64,000 bases of DNA from Pseudoalteromonas sp. Scap06 (GCF_013394165.1 NZ_CP041330.1:1914501-1978500), one strand, 5' to 3'. Counted from the first letter of the stretch, positions 25,898-35,084 are shown. The notes: generated by a model from the letters alone, not told the origin. Program-made: numbers and translations.

Positions 25898-26190
25898 ACT
25901 AAATTCCACACCTGATTACCGTTCAAAATTTCCAATTTTTCAAGTATGTATAAAAAAATAGCAATCAATGATGATTAAAAAAGCAACTAGATTTATTTTT
26001 TAAAAGCGTAAATTTAATCTTTCCTTAGTTGATTTTCATTATTATAAATGCTAACCAACAGTATCAGGTTAATACCTACTAACACAAATACGATATCCCA
26101 AAGTTATCCACAATGAGAGCGTTTTCTGTCCCTTGCAAAAGATCCTTAATCACATTATCTTGGTGTTGAAGCTGAGATTATCACTACATC
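25898..26190. other. AT-rich non-coding part of the mobile-element scar with a DnaA-type box
   Basis: No gene was found here. A perfect consensus DnaA box TTATCCACA is present at 26104-26112. One such box can occur by chance; no iterons or further boxes are visible, so I do not call an origin. Confidence 0.4.
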
Positions 26191-26213
26191 TTGTGGTGTT
26201 CTTCAGTGGAGGG

Positions 26214-26243
26214 ACTAACACCATACGCCAATATGGTGTTAGT
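26214..26243. repeat. Perfect 12-bp inverted repeat with 6-base loop
   Basis: ACTAACACCATA and TATGGTGTTAGT flank CGCCAA. No T-run follows, so it is not a standard terminator. It overlaps the first codons of the candidate ORF starting at 26233 and could be an operator, an attachment-site arm, or an RNA hairpin that hides the start. Confidence 0.7.
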
Positions 26244-26442
26244 AAAGTCACTTGCTGAGATTCCAGCAAACGCTTATTTGTACGAAAACAGCGTAACGTA
26301 TTCTGAAATTATCGGCAAGTTAGTTTTATATTTTTTGGAGGGTAAAAAGTTGAAATTCAGCTTATCCTTAGAAATTTCGGAACGAGCAATTATTAATGTT
26401 ACACACCTAATAATTGCAATCTGTAGCTTGCTAGCAATGTAA
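26233..26442 (+). CDS. Possible small membrane protein in the scar region
   Basis: 69 residues from ATG 26233 (MVLVKSLAEIPANAYLYENS onward) with a C-terminal hydrophobic stretch (INVTHLIIAICSLLAM). A shorter reading from TTG 26350 is preceded by GGAGGG. A proper terminator begins 5 bases after the stop, which supports a real transcript. No family is recognised and composition is not decisive. Confidence 0.35.
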   Translation: MVLVKSLAEIPANAYLYENSVTYSEIIGKLVLYFLEGKKLKFSLSLEISERAIINVTHLIIAICSLLAM

Positions 26443-26446
26443 TTAT

Positions 26447-26472
26447 AAAGGGCTAAAGAAATTTAGCCCTTT
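26447..26472 (+). terminator. Rho-independent terminator
   Basis: Perfect stem AAAGGGCTAAA / TTTAGCCCTTT with a GAAA loop, followed by ATGTTTT. It also overlaps the end of the integrase remnant on the other strand. Confidence 0.8.
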
Positions 26473-26924
26473 ATGTTTTCCTTATCTTTATATGATCTTT
26501 TCTCTGGAACTGGTGGTTTTTTTAGGTTTAACAACTGAGTTATACACCCGGTTGCGGCGTTTAACGTTTGTGTTTTTTCTTTTAGGTCGGGTACCTTTTT
26601 AGCTAACCACTTTGCTGCAATATCTGCCATTGTGGGTAAGCCCTTGGCATTGTTTCGCATGAGTTTAAGTTCTAGGCGTGGGTCTTTATCTTGGCTTAAC
26701 CAATTTTGAAATAATGGGATATAGTCTTGCACTTCTTTAATGCTAAGCCTCGGATAACGCCCTAGCGTAATAATTACCTGTTTACCACCTACACGACAAC
26801 GGTAGTGCTAAGTGATAGTCCCCTTAGCAGATACCCTTACACTTAAACTATCTCTATGCGATAATACACACGGTGTTTGATTTTTGCCTAGCAGCTTTAT
26901 TATTTTCGTTTAACTGGTTGCCAT
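26463..26924 (-). pseudogene. Decayed tyrosine recombinase (P4-type integrase) gene, N-terminal part
   Basis: From an ATG at 26922-26924 the frame reads leftward with two in-frame stops, TAA (26910-26912) and TAG (26808-26810). Between and beyond them it encodes a recognisable arm-binding domain: HRDSLSVRVSAKGTIT, stop, then HYRCRVGGKQVIITLGRYPR and LSIKEVQDYIPLFQNWL, followed by the start of the core-binding domain (MADIAAKWLAKKVPDLKEKT). The frame ends at 26465 before any catalytic domain; no R...HxxR...Y is present. This is the N-terminal third of an integrase, inactivated by nonsense changes and truncation. It marks a former integrative element. Confidence 0.8.
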
Positions 26925-27062
26925 TTAATTTTTTATACACAGTTAGCAAAAAATTTATACGCGAATTTATACACACCATGCAAATATTAAAGTGCTTTCT
27001 AAAATAGACAATAAATAACAAAAGCAAATAAAACCCACGAATATATAGGGCTTAAAGAAAGA

Positions 27063-28514
27063 ATGAGCGAACCAACATACTACGAAAACCAAGCAACAAT
27101 CTATTGGCACGACTACGAAACTTGGGGAGCAAGCCCGCAAAAGGATAAGCCGAGTCAGTTTGCCGGTGTACGCACCGATCTTGATTTAAATATTATTGGC
27201 GAGCCGCTTATTGAGTACTGTAAGCCACAAGCGGATTATTTACCGCATCCTGAAGCGTGTTTAATTACCGGTATTACCCCACAAGTGGCGATGCAAAAAG
27301 GCTTAGTTGAGGCTGAATTTATTGCTAAAATTCATGCAGAATTTAGCGTACCCAATACCTGTGTAGCTGGTTATAACAGTATTCGCTTTGATGATGAAGT
27401 AAGCCGATATAGCTTTTATCGTAACTTTTACGACCCGTACGAGCGTGAATATAAAAACAATAACAGCCGTTGGGATATCATAGATTTAGTGCGTGCCTGC
27501 TATGCGCTGCGCCCTGAGGGTATTGAATGGCCATTAAAAGAAGATGGCAGCCCTAGCTTTAAGCTTGAGCATTTAACCGTCGCTAATGGTATTGAACATG
27601 CCGCTGCGCACGACGCACTAAGTGATGTAACGGCCACCATTGCACTGGCAAAGCTAATTAAAGAGAAGCAGCCTAAACTGTACCAATTCTTTTTTAGTCT
27701 TCGCGGTAAAAAAGCACTCGCTGAAATGGTTGATGTGTTTAATATGACCCCATTAGTGCACACCTCGTCTCGTATTCCAGCAACACAAGGTTGTACCACT
27801 TGGGTAGCACCTATGAGTTTTCACCCGGTAAATAAAAACGCGGTTATTTGTTTTGATTTAACCCAAAACCCACAGGTATTACTTGATTTAAATGTAGAGC
27901 AATTACGCAAGCGTTTATACACCAAACGTATAGATTTAGCAGAGGGTGATTTACCGGTAGGTTTAAAATTAGTGCATTTAAACAAGTGCCCTATTTTAGC
28001 ACCTGCTAAAACGCTACTGCCTGAAAACGCTGCTCGCTTGGGTATTGACCGTGAACAATGCTTGGCTAATTTAGCCATTTTAAAAGCCAATACCGAGCTA
28101 CGTGATAAAGTCACTGAGGTATTTAATGAGCAAGGCGATTACAGCGCGACCACGAACGTAGATTACTTATTATATGATGGCTTTACTAGCCATGCTGATA
28201 AAGCTAAATTTGCGATTATTCGTGATGCAAAACCTGAAGACTTGGCAAGTTTAAAGCTTGAATTTGAAGATCCTAAATTTAATACTTTGTTGTTTAGATA
28301 CCGCGCCCGTAACTGGCCACAAACGCTAAACCAACAAGAGCTTGATCAATGGCGTCAATATTGTCAAAGCAAGTTAATGCATGGCGAAGATCAACCCTCA
28401 ATCAGCGCACAAGATTTTATGATCACCCTTGAAAACCTAGCGCACGAGCATGATGACAGCGAAAAAAATCTTACAATTTTAAAAGCCTTATACAATTACG
28501 CGCAAAGCATGTAA
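27063..28514 (+). CDS. sbcB: Exodeoxyribonuclease I
   Basis: 483 residues. The DEDDh exonuclease motifs are intact: HDYETWG (Asp and Glu near residues 17-19), NSIRFDDE, and HDALSDVTATI (near residue 180). The family-specific SH3-like and C-terminal regions follow, and the length matches E. coli ExoI (475). The enzyme digests single-stranded DNA 3' to 5', binds SSB, and suppresses certain recombination routes. It is a single-gene unit with its own terminator. The upstream gap of 138 bases borders the integrase remnant. Confidence 0.95.
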   Translation: MSEPTYYENQATIYWHDYETWGASPQKDKPSQFAGVRTDLDLNIIGEPLIEYCKPQADYLPHPEACLITGITPQVAMQKGLVEAEFIAKIHAEFSVPNTCVAGYNSIRFDDEVSRYSFYRNFYDPYEREYKNNNSRWDIIDLVRACYALRPEGIEWPLKEDGSPSFKLEHLTVANGIEHAAAHDALSDVTATIALAKLIKEKQPKLYQFFFSLRGKKALAEMVDVFNMTPLVHTSSRIPATQGCTTWVAPMSFHPVNKNAVICFDLTQNPQVLLDLNVEQLRKRLYTKRIDLAEGDLPVGLKLVHLNKCPILAPAKTLLPENAARLGIDREQCLANLAILKANTELRDKVTEVFNEQGDYSATTNVDYLLYDGFTSHADKAKFAIIRDAKPEDLASLKLEFEDPKFNTLLFRYRARNWPQTLNQQELDQWRQYCQSKLMHGEDQPSISAQDFMITLENLAHEHDDSEKNLTILKALYNYAQSM

Positions 28515-28540
28515 TTTGCTTTAGTGTATATAACCCATGA

Positions 28541-28577
28541 AAAACGCGACCCTTTAGCAAAAAGTGTCGCGTTTTTT
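28541..28577 (+). terminator. Terminator after sbcB
   Basis: Stem AAAACGCGAC / GTCGCGTTTT with further partial pairing (CCTTT / AAAAG) inside and a T-run of six. Confidence 0.88.
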
Positions 28578-28612
28578 GTTACTAGGTAAAAAACCAAAAA
28601 ACTATCCCAACA

Positions 28613-28711
28613 AGAGAGGTAAATGAGAAAACATAAAACCAACATTCTTTTTTTAGGTGTATCACTTTCTCTAAAAGCGCAGCGCCTCTTAGCCTCTTTG
28701 TGAACAGTTTA
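28613..28711. repeat. Dispersed copy of the 120-bp palindromic repeat
   Basis: The stretch GAGAGGTAAATGAGAA (28613-28628) and CTCTAAAAGCGCAGCGCCTC (28670-28689) followed by CCTCTTTGTG match the right and left arms of the units at 5.2-5.7 kb, in the same relative order and orientation. It lies between sbcB and the next convergent gene. Confidence 0.8.
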
Positions 28712-28726
28712 CTTTTACCAATTACA

Positions 28727-29608
28727 TTACTTTTTATGTAGTGCTTCAATACGCGCTAATAAGCTTGAGGTATCGTATCGACCGCCACCAAGAGCCTGCA
28801 CATCGGCGTAGTATTGATCGACCGTTGCAGTCATTGGCAGCGTTGCACCATTATTTTTAGCTTCATCAAGGGCAATGCCTAAATCTTTACGCATCCAATC
28901 TACAGCAAAACCAAACTCGTACTCGCCTGCCCACATTGTTTTGTAGCGGTTTTCCATTTGCCACGAACCAGCTGCGCCTTTAGAAATGGTTTCTATTACT
29001 TTTTCGCCATCAAGCCCTGCTTGTTTAGCAAAATGTAAGCCCTCAGCTAATCCTTGCACTACACCTGCAATACAAATTTGGTTAACCATTTTACATAATT
29101 GCCCTGAGCCCGCTTCGCCTAAAAGCTGACTAAAACGGCTAAATGCACTCATGATAGGTTGTGCTTTAGCAAATACCGCTTCGTTACCACCCGCCATTAC
29201 GGTTAATACCCCATTTTCAGCGCCAGCTTGACCGCCCGATACTGGCGCATCAATAAAGTCGATATGCTGTAAAGCTGCTTTTGCCGCTACTTCACGTGCC
29301 ACTTCTGCTGAGGTAGTTGTGTGGTCAATTAAAATTGTGTTTTCGTGCATACCTGCTAGCACACCGTCATTGCCGTATACTACTGAACGTAAATCGTCGT
29401 CATTACCTACACACATAAATACCATATCGGCATCGCTTGCTGCCTCACGCGGAGTAGGTGCAAAGCTGCCGTCAAAATCTTCGACCCATTTTTGTGCTTT
29501 AGCCACCGTGCGGTTATAAACACATACGTTGTGCCCTGCTTTTGCTAAATGCCCTGCCATTGGGTAACCCATTACGCCTAAACCTATAAATGCAATTTTA
29601 ACTGACAT
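28727..29608 (-). CDS. 3-hydroxyisobutyrate dehydrogenase family NAD(P)-dependent reductase
   Basis: 293 residues. The nucleotide-binding motif GLGVMGYPMAGHL lies at residues 9-21, the substrate-binding DAPVSGGQAGAENG near residue 120, and the catalytic lysine in KMVNQ near residue 170. These are marks of the beta-hydroxyacid dehydrogenase family, which includes 3-hydroxyisobutyrate dehydrogenase, tartronate semialdehyde reductase and succinic semialdehyde reductase (GLYR1-like). No valine-degradation genes are adjacent, so the exact substrate is open. Cytoplasmic; it appears to be a single gene. Confidence 0.88.
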   Translation of the reverse strand: MSVKIAFIGLGVMGYPMAGHLAKAGHNVCVYNRTVAKAQKWVEDFDGSFAPTPREAASDADMVFMCVGNDDDLRSVVYGNDGVLAGMHENTILIDHTTTSAEVAREVAAKAALQHIDFIDAPVSGGQAGAENGVLTVMAGGNEAVFAKAQPIMSAFSRFSQLLGEAGSGQLCKMVNQICIAGVVQGLAEGLHFAKQAGLDGEKVIETISKGAAGSWQMENRYKTMWAGEYEFGFAVDWMRKDLGIALDEAKNNGATLPMTATVDQYYADVQALGGGRYDTSSLLARIEALHKK

Positions 29609-29728
29609 AAAAATGACCTATTTAACTGATAACTTAGAAACATAAGCTCGATTATGTCAATCGGCCGCTAAAAAAGCGAATGAAAGTCTTTTAAAATTTC
29701 CCGCATAAGGAAATTAGGTAGGTAACCT

Positions 29729-30250
29729 ATGGATAGCATTTATCAATTTAACGCACAACTTTGTAATAACAGTGATTTTCCTTTGAGCCAGTTAAAAGGA
29801 AAAACGGTTCTTATTGTAAATACAGCAAGCAAATGTCATTTTTCGGCGCAATTATGTGCGCTTGAAAAGCTATACCAACAATACAAAAGCGATGGGTTTA
29901 CTATTTTAGCCTTTCCATGCAATCAGTTTGATAAAAACGAACCATTAGAGGGCATGGCAATAAAAGACTACTATCAAAAACACTTTGCAATTAATTTTGA
30001 AGTCTTTGATAAGGTTATGGTGAATGGCCCAGATACACACCCCTTGTTTAGTTATTTAAAATCACATACGCGTGGAATTGCACAAAACCGTGCCATAAAG
30101 TGGAACTTCACTAAGTTTTTAATTAATGCTCAAGGACAACTAATTGCGCGCTATGCGCCGCGCACTAAACCAGAGTCATTACACAGCGTAATAACAAGCA
30201 GTTTAGGGTCAACGCAGATTATAAAAACAGCAAACACTCGTTTTGGTTAG
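29729..30250 (+). CDS. Glutathione peroxidase family thiol peroxidase
   Basis: 173 residues. The peroxidatic cysteine is Cys36 in NTASKC, followed by FPCNQFDKNEP (conserved Gln and a second cysteine near residue 70-73, resolving-cysteine position) and KWNFTKFLI (Trp-Asn of the catalytic tetrad). The enzyme reduces hydrogen peroxide or lipid hydroperoxides, probably with thioredoxin as in other bacterial Cys-type members. The sequence around Cys36 (CHFSAQLCALEKL) departs from the common CGFTPQY pattern. Cytoplasmic. Confidence 0.9.
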   Translation: MDSIYQFNAQLCNNSDFPLSQLKGKTVLIVNTASKCHFSAQLCALEKLYQQYKSDGFTILAFPCNQFDKNEPLEGMAIKDYYQKHFAINFEVFDKVMVNGPDTHPLFSYLKSHTRGIAQNRAIKWNFTKFLINAQGQLIARYAPRTKPESLHSVITSSLGSTQIIKTANTRFG

Positions 30251-30333
30251 GCATCTATAATAAAAATGGTTTATGGTAGATGTAACTAGGCTTGGTTTTC
30301 ACTTAGCCCACTAAGTTAGTAGGATAGTAATAA

Positions 30334-31314
30334 ATGAAAATTGCTTTTTTTAGTGCTCAAAAATACGAGCGGCCTTTTTTTGAACAAAGCTTAACTGGCT
30401 TTTCTAACATCGCTATTACCTATTTTGAGCAAAGTTTATCGGCGCACACTGCGGTTTTAGCTAAAGAATTTGATGCGGTATGCGTATTTGTAAACGATTC
30501 GGTAGATAAAGCGGTTATTGAGCAACTGGCTATATTTGGGGTTAACACCATTTTACTGCGCTGTGCGGGTTTTAATAATGTAGATTTAGCCGCTGCTAAA
30601 CAGCATGGTATGCGTGTTCTGCGCGTTCCGGCTTACAGCCCTGAGGCAGTCGCAGAGCATTGTATTGCACTTATGCTTACGCTTAGCCGTAAAACCCATA
30701 AAGCTTATAACCGCGTACGTGAAGACAATTTTGACTTAAACGGCTTACTTGGATTTAACTTACATAATAAAACGGTGGGTATTATTGGCTGCGGTAAAAT
30801 TGGCCAAGCATTGTGTAATATATTAACCGGTTTCGGCGCTCACATTTTAGTGTGCGATCCTAATGCACAAGCTGGTAATTACACAATTACTGATTTAAAC
30901 ACCTTGCTTACACAAAGCGATATCATTTCTTTGCATTGCCCGTTAAACGAGCACACCCATCATTTAATTGACGATGACGCATTTGCAGCGATGAAAACAG
31001 GAGTTATGCTAATAAACACCTCGCGCGGTGCATTGGTTAATAGTAAAGCGTGTATTAAGGCACTTAAATCACAAAAACTAGGTTATTTAGGGCTTGATGT
31101 GTACGAGCAAGAATCAGAGCTGTTTTTTAAAAACCACAGCGACGATATAAACCAAGACGATATTTTCTCTCGCTTGGTAAGCTTTAAAAATGTATTGATC
31201 ACCGGCCATCAAGGCTTTTTTACTCAAGAAGCGCTTACAGAAATTGCCAATATCACCTTACAAAATGCATTTGAGGTTACTCAAGGAAATAGCTTAACAA
31301 ACGAAGTGCTATAG
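30334..31314 (+). CDS. ldhA: D-lactate dehydrogenase (2-hydroxyacid dehydrogenase family)
   Basis: 326 residues. The NAD-binding motif GIIGCGKIGQ lies near residue 150, with catalytic Arg in INTSRGALVN (near residue 232), Glu in the DVYEQES segment, and His in ITGHQGFFT (near residue 293). The start KIAFFSAQKYERPFF and full layout match fermentative D-lactate dehydrogenase (E. coli LdhA, 329 residues), which reduces pyruvate to D-lactate with NADH. It lies 83 bases downstream of the glutathione peroxidase gene and has its own terminator. Confidence 0.88.
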   Translation: MKIAFFSAQKYERPFFEQSLTGFSNIAITYFEQSLSAHTAVLAKEFDAVCVFVNDSVDKAVIEQLAIFGVNTILLRCAGFNNVDLAAAKQHGMRVLRVPAYSPEAVAEHCIALMLTLSRKTHKAYNRVREDNFDLNGLLGFNLHNKTVGIIGCGKIGQALCNILTGFGAHILVCDPNAQAGNYTITDLNTLLTQSDIISLHCPLNEHTHHLIDDDAFAAMKTGVMLINTSRGALVNSKACIKALKSQKLGYLGLDVYEQESELFFKNHSDDINQDDIFSRLVSFKNVLITGHQGFFTQEALTEIANITLQNAFEVTQGNSLTNEVL

Positions 31315-31333
31315 CGCGGCTAAACAAAAAGCA

Positions 31334-31367
31334 AAAAAGCGAACAAAATATAGTGTTCGCTTTTTTT
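31334..31367. terminator. Bidirectional terminator between ldhA and the NSS transporter gene
   Basis: Stem AAAAAGCGAACA / TGTTCGCTTTTT with an 8-base loop, T-run after it and A-run before it, between convergent genes. Confidence 0.88.
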
Positions 31368-31396
31368 GTTATCAATAACACATGAGTTGTTGTATT

Positions 31397-32719
31397 CTAG
31401 CCAAACGCAACGTTTGCAAATACTAAGGTCATTAGCACTGGGCAGACAAAACGAATGTACTGAGCAAACCAATAATGTGCACCAGAACTTGCTTGATGAA
31501 GCTTATTACCACGCTGCCATAACCAGCCCACTGTAATAAAATAAAACAGTCCCATCAACGGGAGTTGGTATTGGGTAAATACCATAATAACCAAACCAAA
31601 TAGCCAATCAAAATTAACAATAATAGTACTGGCACAAACAAATACAATGGCGCTAACGGCCCATGTAGCTTTGGTTCTATCAACACGGTGGTTTTCTACT
31701 AAAAAAGCCACCGGAATTTCAGTCGATGAAATGGTTGATGTAACTGAAGCAATCGACATCAACACAAAAAATAGTAAGCCAACCAATAAACCAATTTCAC
31801 CCATGGTGCCAAATAACTCAGGTAATATGGCAAAAATAAGCTGCCCTTCACCAATTAGCTTGCCGTTGCTAAATACTTCAACGCCATTGAACTGCGCCAC
31901 ATATATAGCCGGTATAATTAATAGTCCAGCTAAAAATGCCACGCTGGTGTCGAGTAACGCAACACTTGCAGTCAATTTTGGTAAGTTAGCACCGGGCTTT
32001 AAATAAGAGCCATAAATCATCATACAGCCCACACCCAGTGATAATGAGAAAAACGCTTGCCCCATTGCGGCAATAATTAAATCGGGGTCGAGTATTTTAC
32101 TAAAGTCAGGCACTAAATAGGCCGCAAACCCTTCGCTGGCACCCTCTAAGGTAGCAATGTAAGCAATTAGGCCAACGAGTAAAACAAGTAATAATGGCAT
32201 TAAACGGCGCGACCAGGTTTCAATTCCTGATTTAACACCTTTTAAAATAATGCTAGCGGTTAAAATAAGCATCAGCGGCGTAAATATAAAATTACGTAGC
32301 ATAGAGTCGCTATGTAAAAACTCACTCAAGCTCTGCACACCTAAAAAGGTGGTTATAGGCTCTATGGCGTAAGAAAGCATCCAACCTGCCACTATTGAAT
32401 AAAAGCTTAACATGACAATTGCGCCAGCTAAGCCTATATAACCTGCAGCAGCGCCTACTTTAGGCGCATGGTCTTGCCATGCTTGGCCTAAGGCTTTAAC
32501 CGGATTAGCTTGGGCTTTGTAGCCTAAATACAGCTCGGTGTATAACGCGGGAAGCGCTAGCAAAAAAATAACAATAAAGTACACCAATAAAAATGCGCCG
32601 CCACCATGATTAGCAGCCTGTGTAGGAAAACCCCATATATTGCCTAAACCTACCGCAGCACCGGCTGCTGCCAATACAAAACCAAGTCGACTTTGAAAAC
32701 CATCACGCACTTGTGTCAT
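31397..32719 (-). CDS. Neurotransmitter:sodium symporter (NSS/SNF) family transporter
   Basis: 440 residues with about eleven or twelve membrane segments. The start RDGFQSRLGFVLAAAGAAVG and LGNIWGFPTQAANHGGGAF is the NSS signature around membrane helix 1, which binds sodium and substrate. The family (LeuT, MhsT, TnaT-like) takes up amino acids with sodium; the tyrosine or tryptophan branch is possible but specificity cannot be read here. Eleven-helix bacterial members are usually close to this length. Single gene in the inner membrane, consistent with other sodium-driven systems in the window. Confidence 0.9.
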   Translation of the reverse strand: MTQVRDGFQSRLGFVLAAAGAAVGLGNIWGFPTQAANHGGGAFLLVYFIVIFLLALPALYTELYLGYKAQANPVKALGQAWQDHAPKVGAAAGYIGLAGAIVMLSFYSIVAGWMLSYAIEPITTFLGVQSLSEFLHSDSMLRNFIFTPLMLILTASIILKGVKSGIETWSRRLMPLLLVLLVGLIAYIATLEGASEGFAAYLVPDFSKILDPDLIIAAMGQAFFSLSLGVGCMMIYGSYLKPGANLPKLTASVALLDTSVAFLAGLLIIPAIYVAQFNGVEVFSNGKLIGEGQLIFAILPELFGTMGEIGLLVGLLFFVLMSIASVTSTISSTEIPVAFLVENHRVDRTKATWAVSAIVFVCASTIIVNFDWLFGLVIMVFTQYQLPLMGLFYFITVGWLWQRGNKLHQASSGAHYWFAQYIRFVCPVLMTLVFANVAFG

Positions 32720-32885
32720 ACACCTACAAATCTGTTATTATTTTATCGAATGTGAATTAAACCATATTTAAGGGCGACTGAGTAATAAAAATGTACTTAG
32801 CGCGCATAACAGCAAACAACCGCTCACAAACTATCCAGCTTATAACGATAACTATGTAATCGGTATTCACTTTTAACGAGCAATA

Positions 32886-33644
32886 ATGAGTTCAGCTTAC
32901 TTCGACAATCAGTTATTACAAACCCCGCTTGCTGAGAATAATAACCACACCATTTTATTATTTGATGCCAGCCAATTGCAGGTTGATGAGCTAACACTTA
33001 CACAGTTTTTAAGCCCATTTGAATTAAGTGTCATCGCGCGTCGTAAAACGCCCCAAGCAAAGCAAGAATATGTAGCAACGCGGCTGTTACTAAAATATTT
33101 AGTCAAAAGTGTATTACCTAGCAGCAGTAATATAACGCTTGATAAAATCAGCTCTGAATTTAATCAACAAACCAGTAAGCTTGAGCTAAATATAAATAAC
33201 AACCAGGTGTATAGTTGCTGTGTGTCACACTCTCATGGTTTGGTAGGCGTGGCGCTAAATATTGATCATTCGCTATTTGGTTTTGATATAGAAAAAATCA
33301 GTTTAAAACGGCCATTTGAAAAACTCGCAAAGCACTTTTATGATGCTGCAGAAGTGGCTCTTATAACTAAGCAACCATGCACAGCTTCTAAAGCGGCGAC
33401 ATTTTTTAGACTTTGGACTTTAAAAGAGGCGTTAGCAAAAGCAACCAGCCGCCCTATTGCCCAGCTATTAAGCCCCAATGTATTTTGTGAGCTTGGCAAC
33501 TCGCAATTAAGTGCAACTAGTACCGCATTAACAAATGATGTAAACGAGCAGTTTGATATTAGCGTTGTGGCAAAAAAAAGCACCGACTGGCAGTGCTCAT
33601 TTATCTCATTTGCAGCGTTAAGCAGCAAGCTCGCCTTCAAGTAG
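32886..33644 (+). CDS. 4'-phosphopantetheinyl transferase superfamily protein (Sfp type)
   Basis: 252 residues. Hallmarks: VSHSHGLVGVAL near residue 110, GFDIEKI (magnesium-binding Asp-x-Glu, near residues 128-132) and FFRLWTLKEALAKAT (near residue 175). Such enzymes move the phosphopantetheine arm of CoA onto carrier proteins. No NRPS, PKS or carrier-protein gene lies in the window, so it acts on targets elsewhere, for example siderophore or polyunsaturated fatty acid synthases. Its last 27 bases overlap the 3' end of lysC on the other strand. Confidence 0.85.
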   Translation: MSSAYFDNQLLQTPLAENNNHTILLFDASQLQVDELTLTQFLSPFELSVIARRKTPQAKQEYVATRLLLKYLVKSVLPSSSNITLDKISSEFNQQTSKLELNINNNQVYSCCVSHSHGLVGVALNIDHSLFGFDIEKISLKRPFEKLAKHFYDAAEVALITKQPCTASKAATFFRLWTLKEALAKATSRPIAQLLSPNVFCELGNSQLSATSTALTNDVNEQFDISVVAKKSTDWQCSFISFAALSSKLAFK

Positions 33645-35009
33645 TCGGCTATGAATAGCTTGGACCACAGCATCAGACTCACTTTGCTCGACTAAAAAGC
33701 ACAGGTTGTGTTTACTCGCACCATGGCAAATAAGACGAATGTTAAATTCGCTCAACACCTGCATTAAATTCATTTCGTGCTGACGCAATACAATTTCAGA
33801 CCCAATAAGTGCTACTAGGGTTAAATTGTTCTCAACCGATACATGGCAAAACTCAGCGAGTTTATCTAAGCATTCTTGATCTAGCTCTGGGCGTGATGCA
33901 TTAGGCGCGTTATCAAGGGTAATAGCTACACTAATTTCAGAGGTAGTAACCAAGTCTACCGAAATATTACATTCACTTAAAATAGTAAAAATACGCGCTA
34001 AAAAACCACTCGCTAATAGCATTTCAGGGCTTTTAAGGGTTAATAATATTTGATTTTTACGTTGCGTGACCGCACGAATACCAGGTAGCTGAGATTTTTC
34101 TCGTTCAATCCAAGTGCCACCACGCTCTGGCTCTGTGCTTGAGCCAACAAACACATTTATATGGCTGCGACTGGCTGGCAAAATTGTAGCCGGATGCAGC
34201 ACTTTAGCGCCAAAAGTGGCCATTTCTGCCGCTTCATCAAAGCTTAAACGCGCAATAGGTGTGGCTTTTACACACAAACGCGGATCGGTGCTAAAAATAC
34301 CCACTACGTCGGTCCAAATATGCACACTTTTAGCGTTAATTGCTTCAGCTAACAAGGCGGCACTGTAATCAGAGCCACCGCGACCTAGTGTGGTAGTTAC
34401 ATTGTTTTCATCGCTGCCAATAAAGCCCTGAGTAACAATTACATTGTTCTCTAGTAAAGGAATTAAATGCTCTTTAGCTGCAAGCGCTGTGGCGGCTACA
34501 TTAGGCGTGGCTTTACCAAATTGGCTATCGGTTTTAAGCACCTGGCGAACATCAAAACGCTGCGAATTTAAGCCCTTTAAGCGCAATACTTGAGTAAATA
34601 AATACGACGATAAACGCTCGCCAAAGCTGAGTAACTCATCGTGTTGCTTCTCTGTTGTCAGTATTTGATGTGCCAGTGTTTGGAAGTCATCGAGGGTGTT
34701 ATTAAAACCAAGCGCTAAATCATCATCTAGGGTCAGATCAGTTAAAATTGCCTGCTGAATAGCAAGTACACCGTCAACATGCTGTTGACGTTCAGCGGCA
34801 TCAATATCGGCTTTGCAAAGTGCCACCAAGTGATTAGTTACACCGGCGCTGGCGCTCACTGCAACAATTCGAACGCTGTTATCGTTTACAATGATTTCGC
34901 TACAACGGCTCATCGCCTCAAAGTTAGCAACGCTGGTGCCACCAAATTTGGCAACAATGTAATCTGATTTTGTGCACTGTGAACTTTGTGGCACTGATTG
35001 GGTAGTCAT
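33618..35009 (-). CDS. lysC: Lysine-sensitive aspartokinase III
   Basis: 463 residues from ATG 35007-35009, which has AAGGAG upstream. The kinase motif AKFGGTSVANFEAM lies near residue 18, GRGGSDYSA near residue 210 and two ACT domains occupy the C-terminal third. The enzyme phosphorylates aspartate in the first step to lysine, threonine and methionine; there is no fused homoserine dehydrogenase. A lysine riboswitch precedes it, which with the AKIII layout identifies the lysine-regulated isozyme. Its 3' end overlaps the convergent phosphopantetheinyl transferase gene by 27 bases. The product DAP pathway also uses dapB at 60 kb. Confidence 0.93.
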   Translation of the reverse strand: MTTQSVPQSSQCTKSDYIVAKFGGTSVANFEAMSRCSEIIVNDNSVRIVAVSASAGVTNHLVALCKADIDAAERQQHVDGVLAIQQAILTDLTLDDDLALGFNNTLDDFQTLAHQILTTEKQHDELLSFGERLSSYLFTQVLRLKGLNSQRFDVRQVLKTDSQFGKATPNVAATALAAKEHLIPLLENNVIVTQGFIGSDENNVTTTLGRGGSDYSAALLAEAINAKSVHIWTDVVGIFSTDPRLCVKATPIARLSFDEAAEMATFGAKVLHPATILPASRSHINVFVGSSTEPERGGTWIEREKSQLPGIRAVTQRKNQILLTLKSPEMLLASGFLARIFTILSECNISVDLVTTSEISVAITLDNAPNASRPELDQECLDKLAEFCHVSVENNLTLVALIGSEIVLRQHEMNLMQVLSEFNIRLICHGASKHNLCFLVEQSESDAVVQAIHSRLLEGELAA

Positions 35010-35084
35010 TTCGTCTCCTTTCGCGGCATCCAAACCGCAATAAAACAAGAAGAACTTGGCAGGAAATAAAGATAAGAAAAATCT

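Noticed and set aside
32886-33644. Part of a PKS/NRPS cluster
   Set aside because: The phosphopantetheinyl transferase has no synthase, carrier protein or tailoring gene within the window.
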